From: DASXSB01 sp036506275
GTDB taxonomy: Bacteria > Methylomirabilota > Methylomirabilia > Rokubacteriales > CSP1-6
Assembly: GCA_036506275.1 (NCBI GenBank)
Contig: DASXSB010000079.1
Coordinates: 16,233 to 80,232 of the forward strand
Direction of reading: 5' to 3'
DNA: 64,000 nt
The notes beneath the pieces are model-generated. The model was not told the origin of the DNA, did no database searches, and saw only the letters and a program-made list of their open reading frames with translations. Position numbers and translations under genes: made by a program. Within the stretch, counting starts at the first letter, position 1. Each line of letters starts with the position of its first letter. Positions 16,566 through 26,069 of this stretch are shown here, piece by piece.

Positions 16566-17422
16566 CCGACGCGCGCCACCAGCAGCTCCTCTGAGCTCGA
16601 CGGCCGAAGGCCGTCCGTCCTGCCGGCGAAGTAGCGCTGGGTAAGACTGGGTGCCGATACGTGCCGGGCCTCCCTGAAACCGACTTCGCGGGCCAGGGCC
16701 AGCATCTCCGGCGGTGTATAGAAGCTGATAAAAGGTGTCCCGGCTGCTCGCGCAAGTTTCTCCGTCGCCTGGCGTAGGGGGCGCTCTTCCAATTCGACGA
16801 GGGGGAGCGGCAGCATGAACGTCATGACGAGCGTGGAGCGCGGGACGAGCGCTGCGATCTGGCGCAACGTGGCCGCGGTCGCGTCCCTGGTGAGGTACAT
16901 CGCGACGCCGGTGGAGGCCACGACCGCCGGCTCGCTGGCGTCGAAGCCGGCGGTGGCCAGCCGCTCCCACCAGGACCAGCCCGCCTCGAAGTCGACCGGC
17001 ACGAGTCGCAGCCACTCCGGGATGCCGAAGCCAAGCTCGATCAGGCGTTGCCGCTTCCAGGCCTGAGGACCGGGCTGATCGACCTCGAAGACCCGCAGTC
17101 TGGAGGCGATCTCCGGTCTCCGCTGGGCGAAGGTGTCCAGGCCGGCTCCGAGAATCACGTACTGGCGGACGCCGTCGCCGGCCTGCTCCACGACGAGATC
17201 CTCGATGAAGCGCGCACGGGCCACGATGGAGGCGCGGGCGCGGCTCGTGGCCTGCGGCTCCATGTCCGCACGGCGGCGCCAGCCGTCGTCCGGGGCCGCC
17301 AGCCGCAGGCCGATCTCGTCTTCGAACACATGCGGCGGCGGATCGACCTCGACGTGCAGCGCCCGCCACAAGGCGACCCGCACCGCCGTGCTGTCCCCGG
17401 CGGCGGCTCGCTGATCATGCAT
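16562..17422 (-). CDS. Class I SAM-dependent methyltransferase (TIGR00027 / LCM-like)
   Basis: 286 aa with QYVILGAGLDTFAQRRPE (SAM loop), RVFEVDQPGPQAWKRQRL and VVASTGVAMYLTRDA. These are the signatures of the putative leucine-carboxyl-methyltransferase-like group common in actinobacteria and soil bacteria. Small-molecule substrate unknown. GGAGG precedes the ATG at close spacing. Its stop overlaps the convergent cytochrome gene by 4 bp. It lies 79 bp downstream of metH on the same strand. Confidence 0.85.
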   Translation of the reverse strand: MHDQRAAAGDSTAVRVALWRALHVEVDPPPHVFEDEIGLRLAAPDDGWRRRADMEPQATSRARASIVARARFIEDLVVEQAGDGVRQYVILGAGLDTFAQRRPEIASRLRVFEVDQPGPQAWKRQRLIELGFGIPEWLRLVPVDFEAGWSWWERLATAGFDASEPAVVASTGVAMYLTRDATAATLRQIAALVPRSTLVMTFMLPLPLVELEERPLRQATEKLARAAGTPFISFYTPPEMLALAREVGFREARHVSAPSLTQRYFAGRTDGLRPSSSEELLVARVG

Positions 17423-17501
17423 GACGCCTCCTCGGAGTGCTCGAGCCCGCGCCAGCGGACGAGTGACGCTCGGACTCCGCTGGGAGCGCGCCGTGCGCGG
17501 A

Positions 17502-20500
17502 CTAGCTGTCCGTCGCCTTGAAGTACTTCGCGGCGGGGTGGTGGAAGACGACGGCGGAGACCGAGGCTTCGGGATCCATCATGAAGCCCTCGGTGAGGCG
17601 GACGCCGATCTGCTCGGGCTCGATGAGCCGCCACAGCGTGGCCTGGTCGCCGAGGTCGGGGCAGGCGGGATAGCCGAACGACACGCGAATGCCCCGATAG
17701 CGCGCCTTCAGCTTGTCGGCCATGGAAAGATCGGCGGCGTCGGGGAACCCCCACTGCGTGCGCAGGCGCGCGTGCAGCATCTCCGCGAAGGCCTCGGCGC
17801 ACTCGATGGCGAGCGCCTGCAACGCGTGGGAGCGGACGTACTCGCCGCGCTCCTTGAGCCGCTCCGCGCGCTCACGCACGCCGGTGCCGCAGGTGACCGC
17901 GAAGAGCGCGACGTAGTCGTCGACGTCCTCGCGCACGTAGTCGGCGAGGCACAACCGCTCCCCCGCCGGCTGGCGCGGAAACGCGAAGCGGGCGAGCTCC
18001 TCGCCGAAGGGCGCGAAGAGCACGACCGCATCGCCGACCGCGCGCGCCCGGTACCAGCGATAGATCCCGGACGCCGTCAGCAGTCCCTCCGCAACGGCGT
18101 CACGCTGGAGCTGCTCCACGATCGCCTGGAGCTCGAGCGCCTTGGGGTCGTGGTCGGCGAGCAGATGGGTGACCGCACCGCGGAGGCCGAGGTGCTTGCC
18201 GTAGAGCATCTGGAGATTCAGGTACGGATAGATGTACGTGAGCGGCACCTGGCGGAGGACGTGCGGCTCGAGATCGGGGGGGACGGGCGGCTCCACGCGC
18301 GGGAGATCCGCACGCACGCGCGCAGGGGGGGCCGCCGGCGTCCGCGCTTCCGGGGCCTCGGCCCCGGCACGCAGCGCGCTCTGCTCGGCGCGCACGCGCT
18401 CGACGAGCGCGTCGCGGGTCACGCCGGAGAAGAGGTGGTTGGCGAGGTCGAGGCCGTCCATCGCGTCCTTGGCGTAGAGAGTCACCCCGCCGTACTCGAC
18501 GGCGATGCGGGTGGCCGTGAACTTCCGCGTGAGGGCGGCCCCGCCCACGAAGAGCGGGATGTCGATGCCCGCCACCTTGAGGTCCTGCGCGGTCACCACC
18601 ATCTGCTGCGCCGACTTCACGAGGAGGCCGGACAGCCCGAAGGCGTCCGGCTTGTGCGCGTGATAGGCGGCGATGAGGTCCTCGGGCGGCACCTTGATCC
18701 CGAGATTGATCACGCGGTAGCCGTTGTTCGAGAAGATGATCTCGACCAGGTTCTTGCCGATGTCGTGCACGTCGCCCTTCACGGTGGCGAGCACGATGCT
18801 GCCGCGGGTGGCGGACTCCGCCTTTTCCATGAACGGCTCGAGGTGGGCGACGGCGAGCTTCATCGCCTCCGCCGACTGGAGCACCTCGGCCACGATGAGC
18901 TGGTTGTCGTTGAAGAGCCGCCCGACTTCCTCCATCCCGCGCATCAGGGGCCCGTTGATGATGTCGAGGGGCATCGTCGTCAGCAGCTTCTCGTTGAGGT
19001 CCTCGATCAGGCCGTCGCGACTGCCCTCCACGATGTAGCGAGCCAGACGCTCGTCGAGCGGGAGCGTGCGGCGGGCGGGCCCCGCCTGCCGGCGCTCGCG
19101 GAAATGGGCGGCGAAGGCGGCCACGGGATCCTCGCCGCGGCCGTAGATCAGGTCCTCGGCGAGCGTGCGCTCCTCGGGCGGGATGGACGGGTACCGCTCG
19201 AGCCGCTCCGTGTTGATGATCGCGTAATCTAGCCCGGCCTTGATGCAGTGGTAGAGGAAGACGCCGTTCAGGACCTCGCGGCCGGCGGCGGGAAGGCCGA
19301 ACGACACGTTCGAGATGCCGAGGATCGTCTTGCAGCCGGGGAACCGCGTCTTGATGGCGCGGATGCCCTCGATGGTCTCCACGGCGGAGCCGACGTAGTT
19401 GACGTCGCCGGTCCCGACGGGGAAGACGAGCGCGTCGAAGATCAGATCGCGGGCGGGGAGGCCGTACTTCTCGGTCAGAAGCCGCCACGACCGCTCCGCG
19501 ATGGCGAGCTTGCGGTCGCGCGTGACGGCCATGCCCTGCTGCTTGTTCTCGTCGATGCACCCCACCACGACGGCGGCGCCGTACGTCCGGAGAAGCGGCG
19601 CCACGCGCTCGAACCGCTCCTCGCCGTCCTCGAGGTTGATCGAGTTCACGATCGCCTTGCCCTGGCAGTGGCGGAGGGCGCCCTCGATGACGGCGGCGTC
19701 GGTGGAGTCGATCATGAGCGGGACCTTGACGCGCCGGGTGAGCTCGCGCATGAACCGGTCCATGTCGGCCGTCTCGTCGCGGTCGGGGTTCGCGAGGCAG
19801 ACGTCGAGGACCTGGGCGCTTGCCTTCACCTGGGCGCGTCCGATCTCGGCCGCGTCCTCGAAGCGCTCGCCGACGATGAGCTCCTTGAACTTGCGGGAGC
19901 CGATGACGTTCGTGCGCTCGCCCACGAAGATCGGCCGGTTGTCGTCGGTGGGATAGAGCACCTCGACCCCGCTCACCGCCTCCGGCTCCGCCGACGGCGG
20001 CACGCGCGGGCTGCGGCCGCGCGCGAGCTCGGCGAGCTCGTGGATGTGGGCGGGTGTGGTGCCGCAGCAGCCGCCGACGACGTTCACCCAGCCCTCGTCG
20101 ACGAAGCGCCGCATCTTGAAGGCGAGGCTGCGCGGTGTCTCGCCGTACTGCCCGCGCTCGTCGGGGAGGCCCGCGTTCGGGTAGACGCTCACGAAGCAGG
20201 TGGCGACGGCGGCGAGCGAGCGCAGGTGATCGGTCATGAACTCGGGCCCGGTGGCGCAGTTGAGGCCGATGGAGAAGAGCCCGAGGTGCTGCAGCGACAC
20301 GTAGAGCGCCTCCACGCCCTGGCCCGCGAGCATGGTCCCCATGGGCTCGATGGTCGCGCTCACCATGAGGGGGAGCTCCACGCCCGCCTCGGCGAGGGCG
20401 CGCCGCAACCCGATGGCGGCCGCCTTCACGTTGAGCGTGTCCTGCGACGTCTCGAGCAGGAGCGCGTCCACGCCGCCCGCCACGAGCGCGCGCGCCTGCA

Positions 20501-20909
20501 CGTAGTAGGCGTCCGTCACCTCGTCGAACGTGACGTTGCGGGTGACCGAGATCGAGCGCGTGGAGGGGCCCATGGCGCCCACCACGAAGGCGCCGCCGGC
20601 GGCTTCCCGCGCAATGCGGGCGGCGGCCAGCGTGATGTCGTGGACGCGGTCCGCGAGACCGTACTCGGCGAGCACGTAGGGCGCGCAGCCGAACGTATTG
20701 GTGGAGATGAGGTCGGCGCCCGCCTCGCGATAGGCGCGGTGAATGCCGCGGATGACGTCCGGGCGCGTGAGGTTCAGGTGCTCGTTGCAGCCCTCGTAGC
20801 GCGCCCCGCCGAAATCATCGGCACTTAGCCCGGCGGCCTGGATCATCGTCCCCATGGCGCCGTCGAGGACGAGGATGCGGCGCGTGAGAGCGTCGCCTAG
20901 CGGGGTCAT
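17502..20909 (-). CDS. metH: Cobalamin-dependent methionine synthase
   Basis: 1135 aa, full five-module MetH: homocysteine domain (LVLDGAMGTMIQ; zinc Cys pair in VVGGCCGTTPAHI), pterin domain (FVGERTNVIGSRKF), cap and B12-binding domain with DVHDIGKNLVEIIF (His is the cobalt ligand), and the reactivation domain ending RVSFGYPACPD. It methylates homocysteine with 5-methyl-THF, so it consumes the product of metF. Start ATG at 20909 is chosen because LTRRILVLDGAMGTM is the normal N-terminus; the open frame upstream is a shadow of the divergent gene. No B12 riboswitch fits in the 18-bp intergenic gap. Confidence 0.97.
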   Translation of the reverse strand: MTPLGDALTRRILVLDGAMGTMIQAAGLSADDFGGARYEGCNEHLNLTRPDVIRGIHRAYREAGADLISTNTFGCAPYVLAEYGLADRVHDITLAAARIAREAAGGAFVVGAMGPSTRSISVTRNVTFDEVTDAYYVQARALVAGGVDALLLETSQDTLNVKAAAIGLRRALAEAGVELPLMVSATIEPMGTMLAGQGVEALYVSLQHLGLFSIGLNCATGPEFMTDHLRSLAAVATCFVSVYPNAGLPDERGQYGETPRSLAFKMRRFVDEGWVNVVGGCCGTTPAHIHELAELARGRSPRVPPSAEPEAVSGVEVLYPTDDNRPIFVGERTNVIGSRKFKELIVGERFEDAAEIGRAQVKASAQVLDVCLANPDRDETADMDRFMRELTRRVKVPLMIDSTDAAVIEGALRHCQGKAIVNSINLEDGEERFERVAPLLRTYGAAVVVGCIDENKQQGMAVTRDRKLAIAERSWRLLTEKYGLPARDLIFDALVFPVGTGDVNYVGSAVETIEGIRAIKTRFPGCKTILGISNVSFGLPAAGREVLNGVFLYHCIKAGLDYAIINTERLERYPSIPPEERTLAEDLIYGRGEDPVAAFAAHFRERRQAGPARRTLPLDERLARYIVEGSRDGLIEDLNEKLLTTMPLDIINGPLMRGMEEVGRLFNDNQLIVAEVLQSAEAMKLAVAHLEPFMEKAESATRGSIVLATVKGDVHDIGKNLVEIIFSNNGYRVINLGIKVPPEDLIAAYHAHKPDAFGLSGLLVKSAQQMVVTAQDLKVAGIDIPLFVGGAALTRKFTATRIAVEYGGVTLYAKDAMDGLDLANHLFSGVTRDALVERVRAEQSALRAGAEAPEARTPAAPPARVRADLPRVEPPVPPDLEPHVLRQVPLTYIYPYLNLQMLYGKHLGLRGAVTHLLADHDPKALELQAIVEQLQRDAVAEGLLTASGIYRWYRARAVGDAVVLFAPFGEELARFAFPRQPAGERLCLADYVREDVDDYVALFAVTCGTGVRERAERLKERGEYVRSHALQALAIECAEAFAEMLHARLRTQWGFPDAADLSMADKLKARYRGIRVSFGYPACPDLGDQATLWRLIEPEQIGVRLTEGFMMDPEASVSAVVFHHPAAKYFKATDS

Positions 20910-20927
20910 AGCAGTATAGTAGCGTAC

Positions 20928-22130
20928 ATGACGTCGTCGCCCGTCCTCGCCCTCGACGGCATCCGCGTCATCGATCTCTCGCGCGTTCTCGCCGGTCCCT
21001 TCTGCGCAGCGCTGCTCGGCGACATGGGCGCCGACGTCGTCAAGGTCGAGGACCCGGGCGCGGGCGATGAGTCGCGCACGTGGCCGCCCCACAAGGAAGG
21101 CGAATCGGCCGGCTATCTCGTCAACAATCGCAACAAGCGCGGGATCGCCGTCGACCTCAAGACCGCGGAGGGGGTCGACATCGTGCGCCGGCTCGCGCGC
21201 GACGCCGACGTGCTCGTGGAGAACTTCCGGACGGGAACGATGGAGGACTTCGGCCTCGGCTACGAGCGCCTCGCCGCCGCCAACCCGCGGCTCGTGTACT
21301 GCTCGGTCTCCGCGTTCGGGCGAACGGGTCCGCGCGCGCAAGGCGCGGGCTACGAGGCGCTCATGCAGGCCTTCAGCGGCATCATGTCGATCACGGGCGA
21401 GCCGGACGGCCCCCCCGTCCGCTGCGGCGTCTCCTTCCTCGATCTCACCACCGGCATCCTGTCCGCGCTCGGCATCGTGAGCGCGCTCCATCAGCGCGCG
21501 CACACGGGACGCGGTCAGCGCGTGGACGCGTCGCTCCTGGAAACGGCGGTGGGCCTCTTGAACTTCCAGGCGGAGGGCTTTCTTCTCGCGGGCACGGTGC
21601 CGCGCGCGCTCGGCTCCGCGCACCCCTCGCTCTCGCCGTACCGGAACTTCCGCTGCGCCGACGGCCAGTGGGTGTTCATCGCGGCCGCCAACGACCGCCT
21701 CTGGAAGCGGCTGACGGGCGCGCTCGGGCTCACCGCCATGGCCGACGATCCGCGCTTCGCGACCAACATCGAGCGCGTGAAGCACCGCGCCGAGCTGGAG
21801 CGGGCGGTGAGCGACGCCATTGCCGGGGTGCCGCGCGAGGCGCTCTTGGAGCGCCTGGAGGCGGCCGGTGTGCCCGCCACTCCCGTGAACACGGTCGATC
21901 AGCTCCTCGCCGATCCCCAGACGCGTTCGCGCGCGGTGATCCGCCGCATGCAGCACCCGAAGCTCGGGGACATCCCGGTGGTGGGAATGCCGTTGACGTT
22001 TTCCGCGATGCAACCGGACATCCGCCGTCACGCGCCCCTGCGCGGCGAGCACACCGACGACGTGCTGCGCGAGTGCGGCTACTCCACGGCCGAGATCGCG
22101 ACCCTGCGCGAGAAGAAGGTGGTGGCGTGA
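20928..22130 (+). CDS. CaiB/BaiF (family III) CoA-transferase
   Basis: 400 aa: LDGIRVIDLSRVLAGPFCAALLGDMGADVVKVE is the family N-terminus (shown here as two adjacent pieces, LDGIRVIDLSRVLAGPF and MGADVVKVE). It continues NRNKRGIAVDLKT, VENFRTGTMEDFGLGY and SFLDLTTGILSALG, in which the Asp matches the catalytic Asp. It moves CoA between carboxylic acids; substrates such as succinate, oxalate or mesaconate cannot be told apart. It is divergent from metH with only 18 bp between. Confidence 0.93.
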   Translation: MTSSPVLALDGIRVIDLSRVLAGPFCAALLGDMGADVVKVEDPGAGDESRTWPPHKEGESAGYLVNNRNKRGIAVDLKTAEGVDIVRRLARDADVLVENFRTGTMEDFGLGYERLAAANPRLVYCSVSAFGRTGPRAQGAGYEALMQAFSGIMSITGEPDGPPVRCGVSFLDLTTGILSALGIVSALHQRAHTGRGQRVDASLLETAVGLLNFQAEGFLLAGTVPRALGSAHPSLSPYRNFRCADGQWVFIAAANDRLWKRLTGALGLTAMADDPRFATNIERVKHRAELERAVSDAIAGVPREALLERLEAAGVPATPVNTVDQLLADPQTRSRAVIRRMQHPKLGDIPVVGMPLTFSAMQPDIRRHAPLRGEHTDDVLRECGYSTAEIATLREKKVVA

Positions 22131-22741
22131 TGGCGCGGGGGGCGACGTTGATGATCGCGGCCACGCTGCTGGCGATGATCCTCGCGCCCGTTCCCGCCGC
22201 CGCCATCCTCTACCGGTGGACCGACGACAACGGCGTGATCCACTACACGGCGGAGATCCAGACGGTGCCCGTGGCGCGGCGCAGCCGCGTGCGCGAGATC
22301 CCGACGCCGCAGCCCCGTAACGCTCCGCCGCCGGCCGAGGAAGAGCAGGTGGTGGCGGAGACGGGCACGCCCAACACCGTGGTCAAGATCACTCCGGGCG
22401 CGCCCATCGTGCTCCCCGCGCGCCTGAACGGCGTGCCCCTCACGCTCGCCATCGACACCGGCGCCGATCGCACCGTCCTCTCCCCCACCGCGATGGCCCG
22501 CGCCGGGCTTCCCGTCTCGGGTCCCGAGATCACGATCACCGGCGTCACCGGCGCCACCACCGCGCTCCTCGGCACGGTGCCGCTGCTCGACATCGCCGGC
22601 ACCCGCGTGGGCCCGCTCTCGGTCGTGGTGCACGACGCGGGGCTCCAGGGGACGGATGGCCTGCTCGGCCGCGACGTCCTCGACGCCTTCACGGTGACGC
22701 TCGACTCCGGCCGCGGCCAGGCCATCGTCACCCCTCGCTGA
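22130..22741 (+). CDS. Exported DUF4124 plus retropepsin-like aspartic protease
   Basis: 203 aa. Signal peptide (about 1-24), a DUF4124-type segment (ILYRWTDDNGVIHYT), a Pro-rich linker, then a retroviral-type aspartyl protease domain with LTLAIDTGADRTVLSP (DTGA active site) and DGLLGRDVLDAFTVTLD. Such bacterial retropepsins act in the envelope as dimers; the target is unknown. The ATG overlaps the CoA-transferase stop (TGATG). Confidence 0.85.
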   Translation: MARGATLMIAATLLAMILAPVPAAAILYRWTDDNGVIHYTAEIQTVPVARRSRVREIPTPQPRNAPPPAEEEQVVAETGTPNTVVKITPGAPIVLPARLNGVPLTLAIDTGADRTVLSPTAMARAGLPVSGPEITITGVTGATTALLGTVPLLDIAGTRVGPLSVVVHDAGLQGTDGLLGRDVLDAFTVTLDSGRGQAIVTPR

Positions 22742-22756
22742 GCGCGCGCGCGGCGT

Positions 22757-24067
22757 TCAAACGAAACCCGGGCGCGCGCGCCCGTCTACCTTGGGCTCGG
22801 TGTCCCGCGTGCCCGCGAGGGGCCCCGTCGCGGTCCAGTACTTGGTGCCGGCGACGATCAGCGTCTCTGCCGGGAACCGCGTGAGCACCTCGTGGCCGGT
22901 CTCGGTGACGAGGATCTCCTCCTCGATGCGCGCGGCGGACCAGCCGTCGGCGGCCGGCCAGAAGTTCTCGAGCGCGAACACCATACCCGCCTCCAGCGTC
23001 ACCGGATGATCCAGGGAGACGAGACGGCTGATCACCGGCTGTTCCCAGATGGAGAGGCCGACGCCGTGGCCGTACTGGAGTCCGAAGCACGATTCCTCGT
23101 CGGGAAAGCCGAACTCCTGCGCGCGCGGCCACCCGGCCGCGATGTCGGCGGTGGTCACGCCCGGCTTCACCATGGCGATGGCCTGGTCGAGCATGTCACG
23201 ACAGCGCTTGTAGGCGTCGACCATCGCCGGTGACGCGCTCGCCACCGCGAAGCACCGGTAGTAGCACGTCCGGTAACCCATGTAGGAGTGCAGGATGTCG
23301 AAGTAGGCGGGGTCGCCGGGCCGGAGGGCGCGATCCGAGAAGACGTGCGGATGCGGATTGCACCGCTCCCCCGCGATCGCGTTCACGGCCTCTACGTCTT
23401 CGGAGCCGAGGTCGTAGAGCGTCTTGGCGGCGACGCCGACCAGCTCGTTCTCGCGCACGCCGGGACGGAGCGCGCGATAAAGCTCTTCGTAGGCGGCGTC
23501 CACCATCATGGCGGCCGTGTTCAGGAGCACGATCTCGTCGCGGGTCTTGATGCGCCGGACGTGCTGCATGAGCTGCTGACCGTCCACCACGCGCAGGCCT
23601 TCCTTCTGCAGGGCCTCCAGCATCGGCATCTCGATGACGTCCACGCCGAGCGGCGCCTTGTGGAGGCCGCGCTTCTCCAGCTCACGCTTCATCTTGCGCG
23701 CGACGTCCTCGGCGCGCCCCATCTCGGGGGTCATGGCGCCCCGGAGAAGGCCGATGCCGGCCCGCGAGCGCTCGCCGAGCCACGGGCAGTAGAGCTGGTG
23801 ATGACGGGCGGCGGAGCCGAAGTCCCACATGATGGGCTCGTCGCCGCGAGGGAGGAGCGTGAAGCGCGAGAGCTTGTCGCGCGCCCACTCGCCGATGGTG
23901 GTGGCGGTGATATAGCGGATGTTGTACATGTCGAAGCAGAGGAGGGCGCCCAGCTCCGAGCGTTCGAGCTCGGCGCGCACGCGGGCGAGCCGCTCGCGCC
24001 GGAGGCGATCGAAGTTCACGCGCTCTTCCCAGTCCACGCCCATCGTGCCGTACGTCGGCAGCGCCAT
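22757..24067 (-). CDS. M24-family (Xaa-Pro peptidase-like) hydrolase with altered metal site
   Basis: 436 aa with a creatinase-like N-terminal domain and a pita-bread C-terminal domain. Of the five M24 metal ligands, Asp (AYFDILHSYMG), His (YGHGVGL), Glu (FALENFW) and Glu (ARIEEEILVTETG) are visible. The second Asp of the usual GYxSDxTR is Cys in GYRTCYYRCF. Activity may therefore be metal-altered or creatinase-like, with hydrolysis of amidino or N-acetyl compounds rather than peptides. It is last in an operon with an NAD-linked dehydrogenase and RidA, which suggests catabolism of a small nitrogen compound. Confidence 0.8.
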   Translation of the reverse strand: MALPTYGTMGVDWEERVNFDRLRRERLARVRAELERSELGALLCFDMYNIRYITATTIGEWARDKLSRFTLLPRGDEPIMWDFGSAARHHQLYCPWLGERSRAGIGLLRGAMTPEMGRAEDVARKMKRELEKRGLHKAPLGVDVIEMPMLEALQKEGLRVVDGQQLMQHVRRIKTRDEIVLLNTAAMMVDAAYEELYRALRPGVRENELVGVAAKTLYDLGSEDVEAVNAIAGERCNPHPHVFSDRALRPGDPAYFDILHSYMGYRTCYYRCFAVASASPAMVDAYKRCRDMLDQAIAMVKPGVTTADIAAGWPRAQEFGFPDEESCFGLQYGHGVGLSIWEQPVISRLVSLDHPVTLEAGMVFALENFWPAADGWSAARIEEEILVTETGHEVLTRFPAETLIVAGTKYWTATGPLAGTRDTEPKVDGRARPGFV

Positions 24068-24082
24068 CCCGCACCTCCTCGA

Positions 24083-24979
24083 TCAGCCGCGCTTCGGGCT
24101 CGGGGCGAGTCCGCTGAGCGTGGCGAGCACGTCGAACACCACCGCGAAATCGTAGCGGGCGAGGCCGAGGCCCTGCGCCGCCGTCAGCATCTCGCTGGTG
24201 ACGGCCGTCGTCGGCAACGGCACCCCCTGCGCGCGCCCGAGCTCCAGGGCCAGGCGCAAATCCTTCTGCATCATGCCCACGTCGAACCACGCCTCCGCCG
24301 GCATCCCGAGCACGAAAGGCCCGCGATACTTCACCATGGGCGAGGCGACCACGCTCCGCAACAGGACCTCGACCGCGCGCTCGCGTCCGATCCCGGATTT
24401 TTCCGCGAGCCCCACCGCCTCGCTGAAGGCCAGCATCTGCACCGCCAATCCCAGGTTGGTGGCGATCTTCATCGTCACCCCGAGCCCGAGATCGCCGACG
24501 TGGGTGATGGTGGGACCGATCGCGGTCAGGTATGACCGCACGCGCTCGAGAACGCGCGGATCGCCGCCCACGATGAACGAGAGCTGCCCCGCTTCTAGCG
24601 TCGCCACGCTTCCGGAGACGGGCGCGTCGAGAAGGGCGGCGCCGCGACGGGCGACGTCGGCGCCGAGCGCGCGCGTGGCGGCCGGGCTCACCGTGCTCAT
24701 CTCCACCCACGTCGTGCCCGGACGCAGGCCTGCCACCACGCCGTCGTCGCCGCGCGCGACCGCCTCCAGGGCGCCGGTGTCGGTCACCATGCTGAAGGTG
24801 ACCTCCGCCCCCGCCGCCGCCTCCCGCGGCGAGCGCGCCTCGCGCATCCCCGCGTCCACGAGCCACCGCGCCTTGGCGCGGGTGCGGTTGTAGCCGAGCA
24901 CCGTGTGCCCGGCGTCGAGGAGACGCTTGGCCATGCGCCCGCCCATCGCGCCCAGACCGACGAAGGCGAGCGTCGCCAT
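24083..24979 (-). CDS. 3-hydroxyisobutyrate dehydrogenase-like NAD(P)-dependent oxidoreductase
   Basis: 298 aa of the beta-hydroxyacid dehydrogenase family: FVGLGAMGGRMAKRLLDAGH (dinucleotide fold), DAPVSGSVATLEAGQLSFIVGG (substrate loop), then GVTMKIATNLGLAVQMLAFSE with the catalytic Lys. It oxidises a short beta-hydroxy acid or reduces the semialdehyde. The ATG shares one base with the RidA stop, and M24 follows 15 bp downstream. Confidence 0.88.
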   Translation of the reverse strand: MATLAFVGLGAMGGRMAKRLLDAGHTVLGYNRTRAKARWLVDAGMREARSPREAAAGAEVTFSMVTDTGALEAVARGDDGVVAGLRPGTTWVEMSTVSPAATRALGADVARRGAALLDAPVSGSVATLEAGQLSFIVGGDPRVLERVRSYLTAIGPTITHVGDLGLGVTMKIATNLGLAVQMLAFSEAVGLAEKSGIGRERAVEVLLRSVVASPMVKYRGPFVLGMPAEAWFDVGMMQKDLRLALELGRAQGVPLPTTAVTSEMLTAAQGLGLARYDFAVVFDVLATLSGLAPSPKRG

Positions 24980-25428
24980 CAGGGACGCGGGGAAGCGGCG
25001 GCGTCCTCGGTCACCGCGATGGCTGCGATCTCGATCTTGCACCGCGCGTGGGTGGCGAGCCGCGAGACCTCCACGGTGGTGGTGGTGGGAAGGTGCCCGC
25101 TCATGTACGCCGCCCACACGCGGTTGAGATCGTCCTGCTCGCGGACGTCCGTCAGGTAACGGGTCGCCGACACCACGTCCGCCAGTGTGCAGCCGGCGGC
25201 GGCGAGCGTCTTTTTCAGATTCTCCATGGCGAGCGTGGCCTGCGCCGTCATCGTCGGCGGCAGGTCGAACTCGTCGTCGCGATGCGGGTGACTGTGATAG
25301 ACGGGAGCGGCGGTGATGCCGGAGAGGAACACGAGGTGGCCGCGGCGGACGACGATCCCGGGCGCGTACGGCATGCTCACGTCGGTGCGGCGGTCGGCGT
25401 GGTGGACGGTGGCGAGCTCCTTCGGCAT
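24979..25428 (-). CDS. ridA: RidA family protein
   Basis: 149 aa. YSxGI-type N-terminus MPYAPGIVVRRGHLVFLSGI, ATLAMENLKKTLAAAGCTL, and SRLATHARCKIEIAAIA containing the Arg that binds the substrate carboxylate in canonical RidA. Canonical RidA hydrolyses enamine/imine intermediates; the extra insertion VYHSHPHRDDEFD suggests a divergent subgroup. First gene of the RidA-dehydrogenase-M24 operon, with GGAGGAGCC before its ATG. Confidence 0.85.
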   Translation of the reverse strand: MPKELATVHHADRRTDVSMPYAPGIVVRRGHLVFLSGITAAPVYHSHPHRDDEFDLPPTMTAQATLAMENLKKTLAAAGCTLADVVSATRYLTDVREQDDLNRVWAAYMSGHLPTTTTVEVSRLATHARCKIEIAAIAVTEDAAASPRP

Positions 25429-25649
25429 GGCTCCTCCGCGGACGGCGGCCGCATCCTACCACGCGGGTCCCACCCGGGCTCGCTCCGCGCACCTATGGCG
25501 GAGAGGGTCTATGCTGAGCGGGAGCGCCGATCGACGGTGCGACCCCCGCCGGGGGGGTGACTGCCGCCCGAGCCGTCCGGTGCCGGGGGGCGCGCAGGTG
25601 CCGTGAAGAATCGCGGGGATCTCGCCAGGGGAGGGAAGCGGTCCGCGTC

Positions 25650-26033
25650 ATGCAAATCATCCTGGTGGTGGAGGACGACATCGACACGCGCGTCGCGCTG
25701 CGGGAGCTGCTCACCGCGATATTCCCGGACGCCCGCGTGCTCATGACGGAGTCGGGAGAGACAGGCCTCGAGCTCGCCCAGCGCACGCGTCCGAACGTCG
25801 TCCTCCTCGATCTTCGCCTGCGCGGCATCGGCGGCTTCGAGTTCGCCGAGCGGCTGCGACAATCACCATCGACGGCGACCGTCCCCATCGTGGCGTTGAC
25901 CGGCGACATGAGCCCGGCTACGCTCTTACGGGCCGAAGCGGCCGGCTTCGCGGCCTTCCTGCGCAAACCCGCCGACGTCGACCGGCTGGACGCGACGTTG
26001 CGGCCGCTGCTCGACGGCTCCCGATCCGAGTGA
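25650..26033 (+). CDS. Single-domain response regulator (receiver)
   Basis: 127 aa, only a CheY-like receiver: acidic pair in VVEDDIDTR, phospho-acceptor Asp in NVVLLDLRLRG, Thr in VALTGD and Lys in FLRKPAD. There is no output domain, so it likely works by protein contact. No kinase is adjacent. ATG at 25650 fits the receiver start; GGGAGGG is 14 nt upstream, farther than ideal. The 220 bp upstream of it hold no recognisable gene, only GC-rich hairpins. Confidence 0.85.
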   Translation: MQIILVVEDDIDTRVALRELLTAIFPDARVLMTESGETGLELAQRTRPNVVLLDLRLRGIGGFEFAERLRQSPSTATVPIVALTGDMSPATLLRAEAAGFAAFLRKPADVDRLDATLRPLLDGSRSE

Positions 26034-26069
26034 CCGCCCGCGTCCGTCGCGTCCCGAGGAGAACGCCGA

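Noticed and set aside
20880..20960. Cobalamin riboswitch for metH
   Set aside because: Only 18 bp separate the divergent genes; no B12-box-like sequence was seen.
20910..22052. N-terminal extension of metH by about 380 codons
   Set aside because: The open minus-strand frame is a high-GC shadow of the divergent CoA-transferase; MetH homology begins at the ATG at 20909.
25440..25640. Small gene between ridA and the receiver gene
   Set aside because: Frames here are Arg/Pro-rich and contain GC-only hairpins such as CCCCCGCCGGGGGGG; no start with a Shine-Dalgarno.
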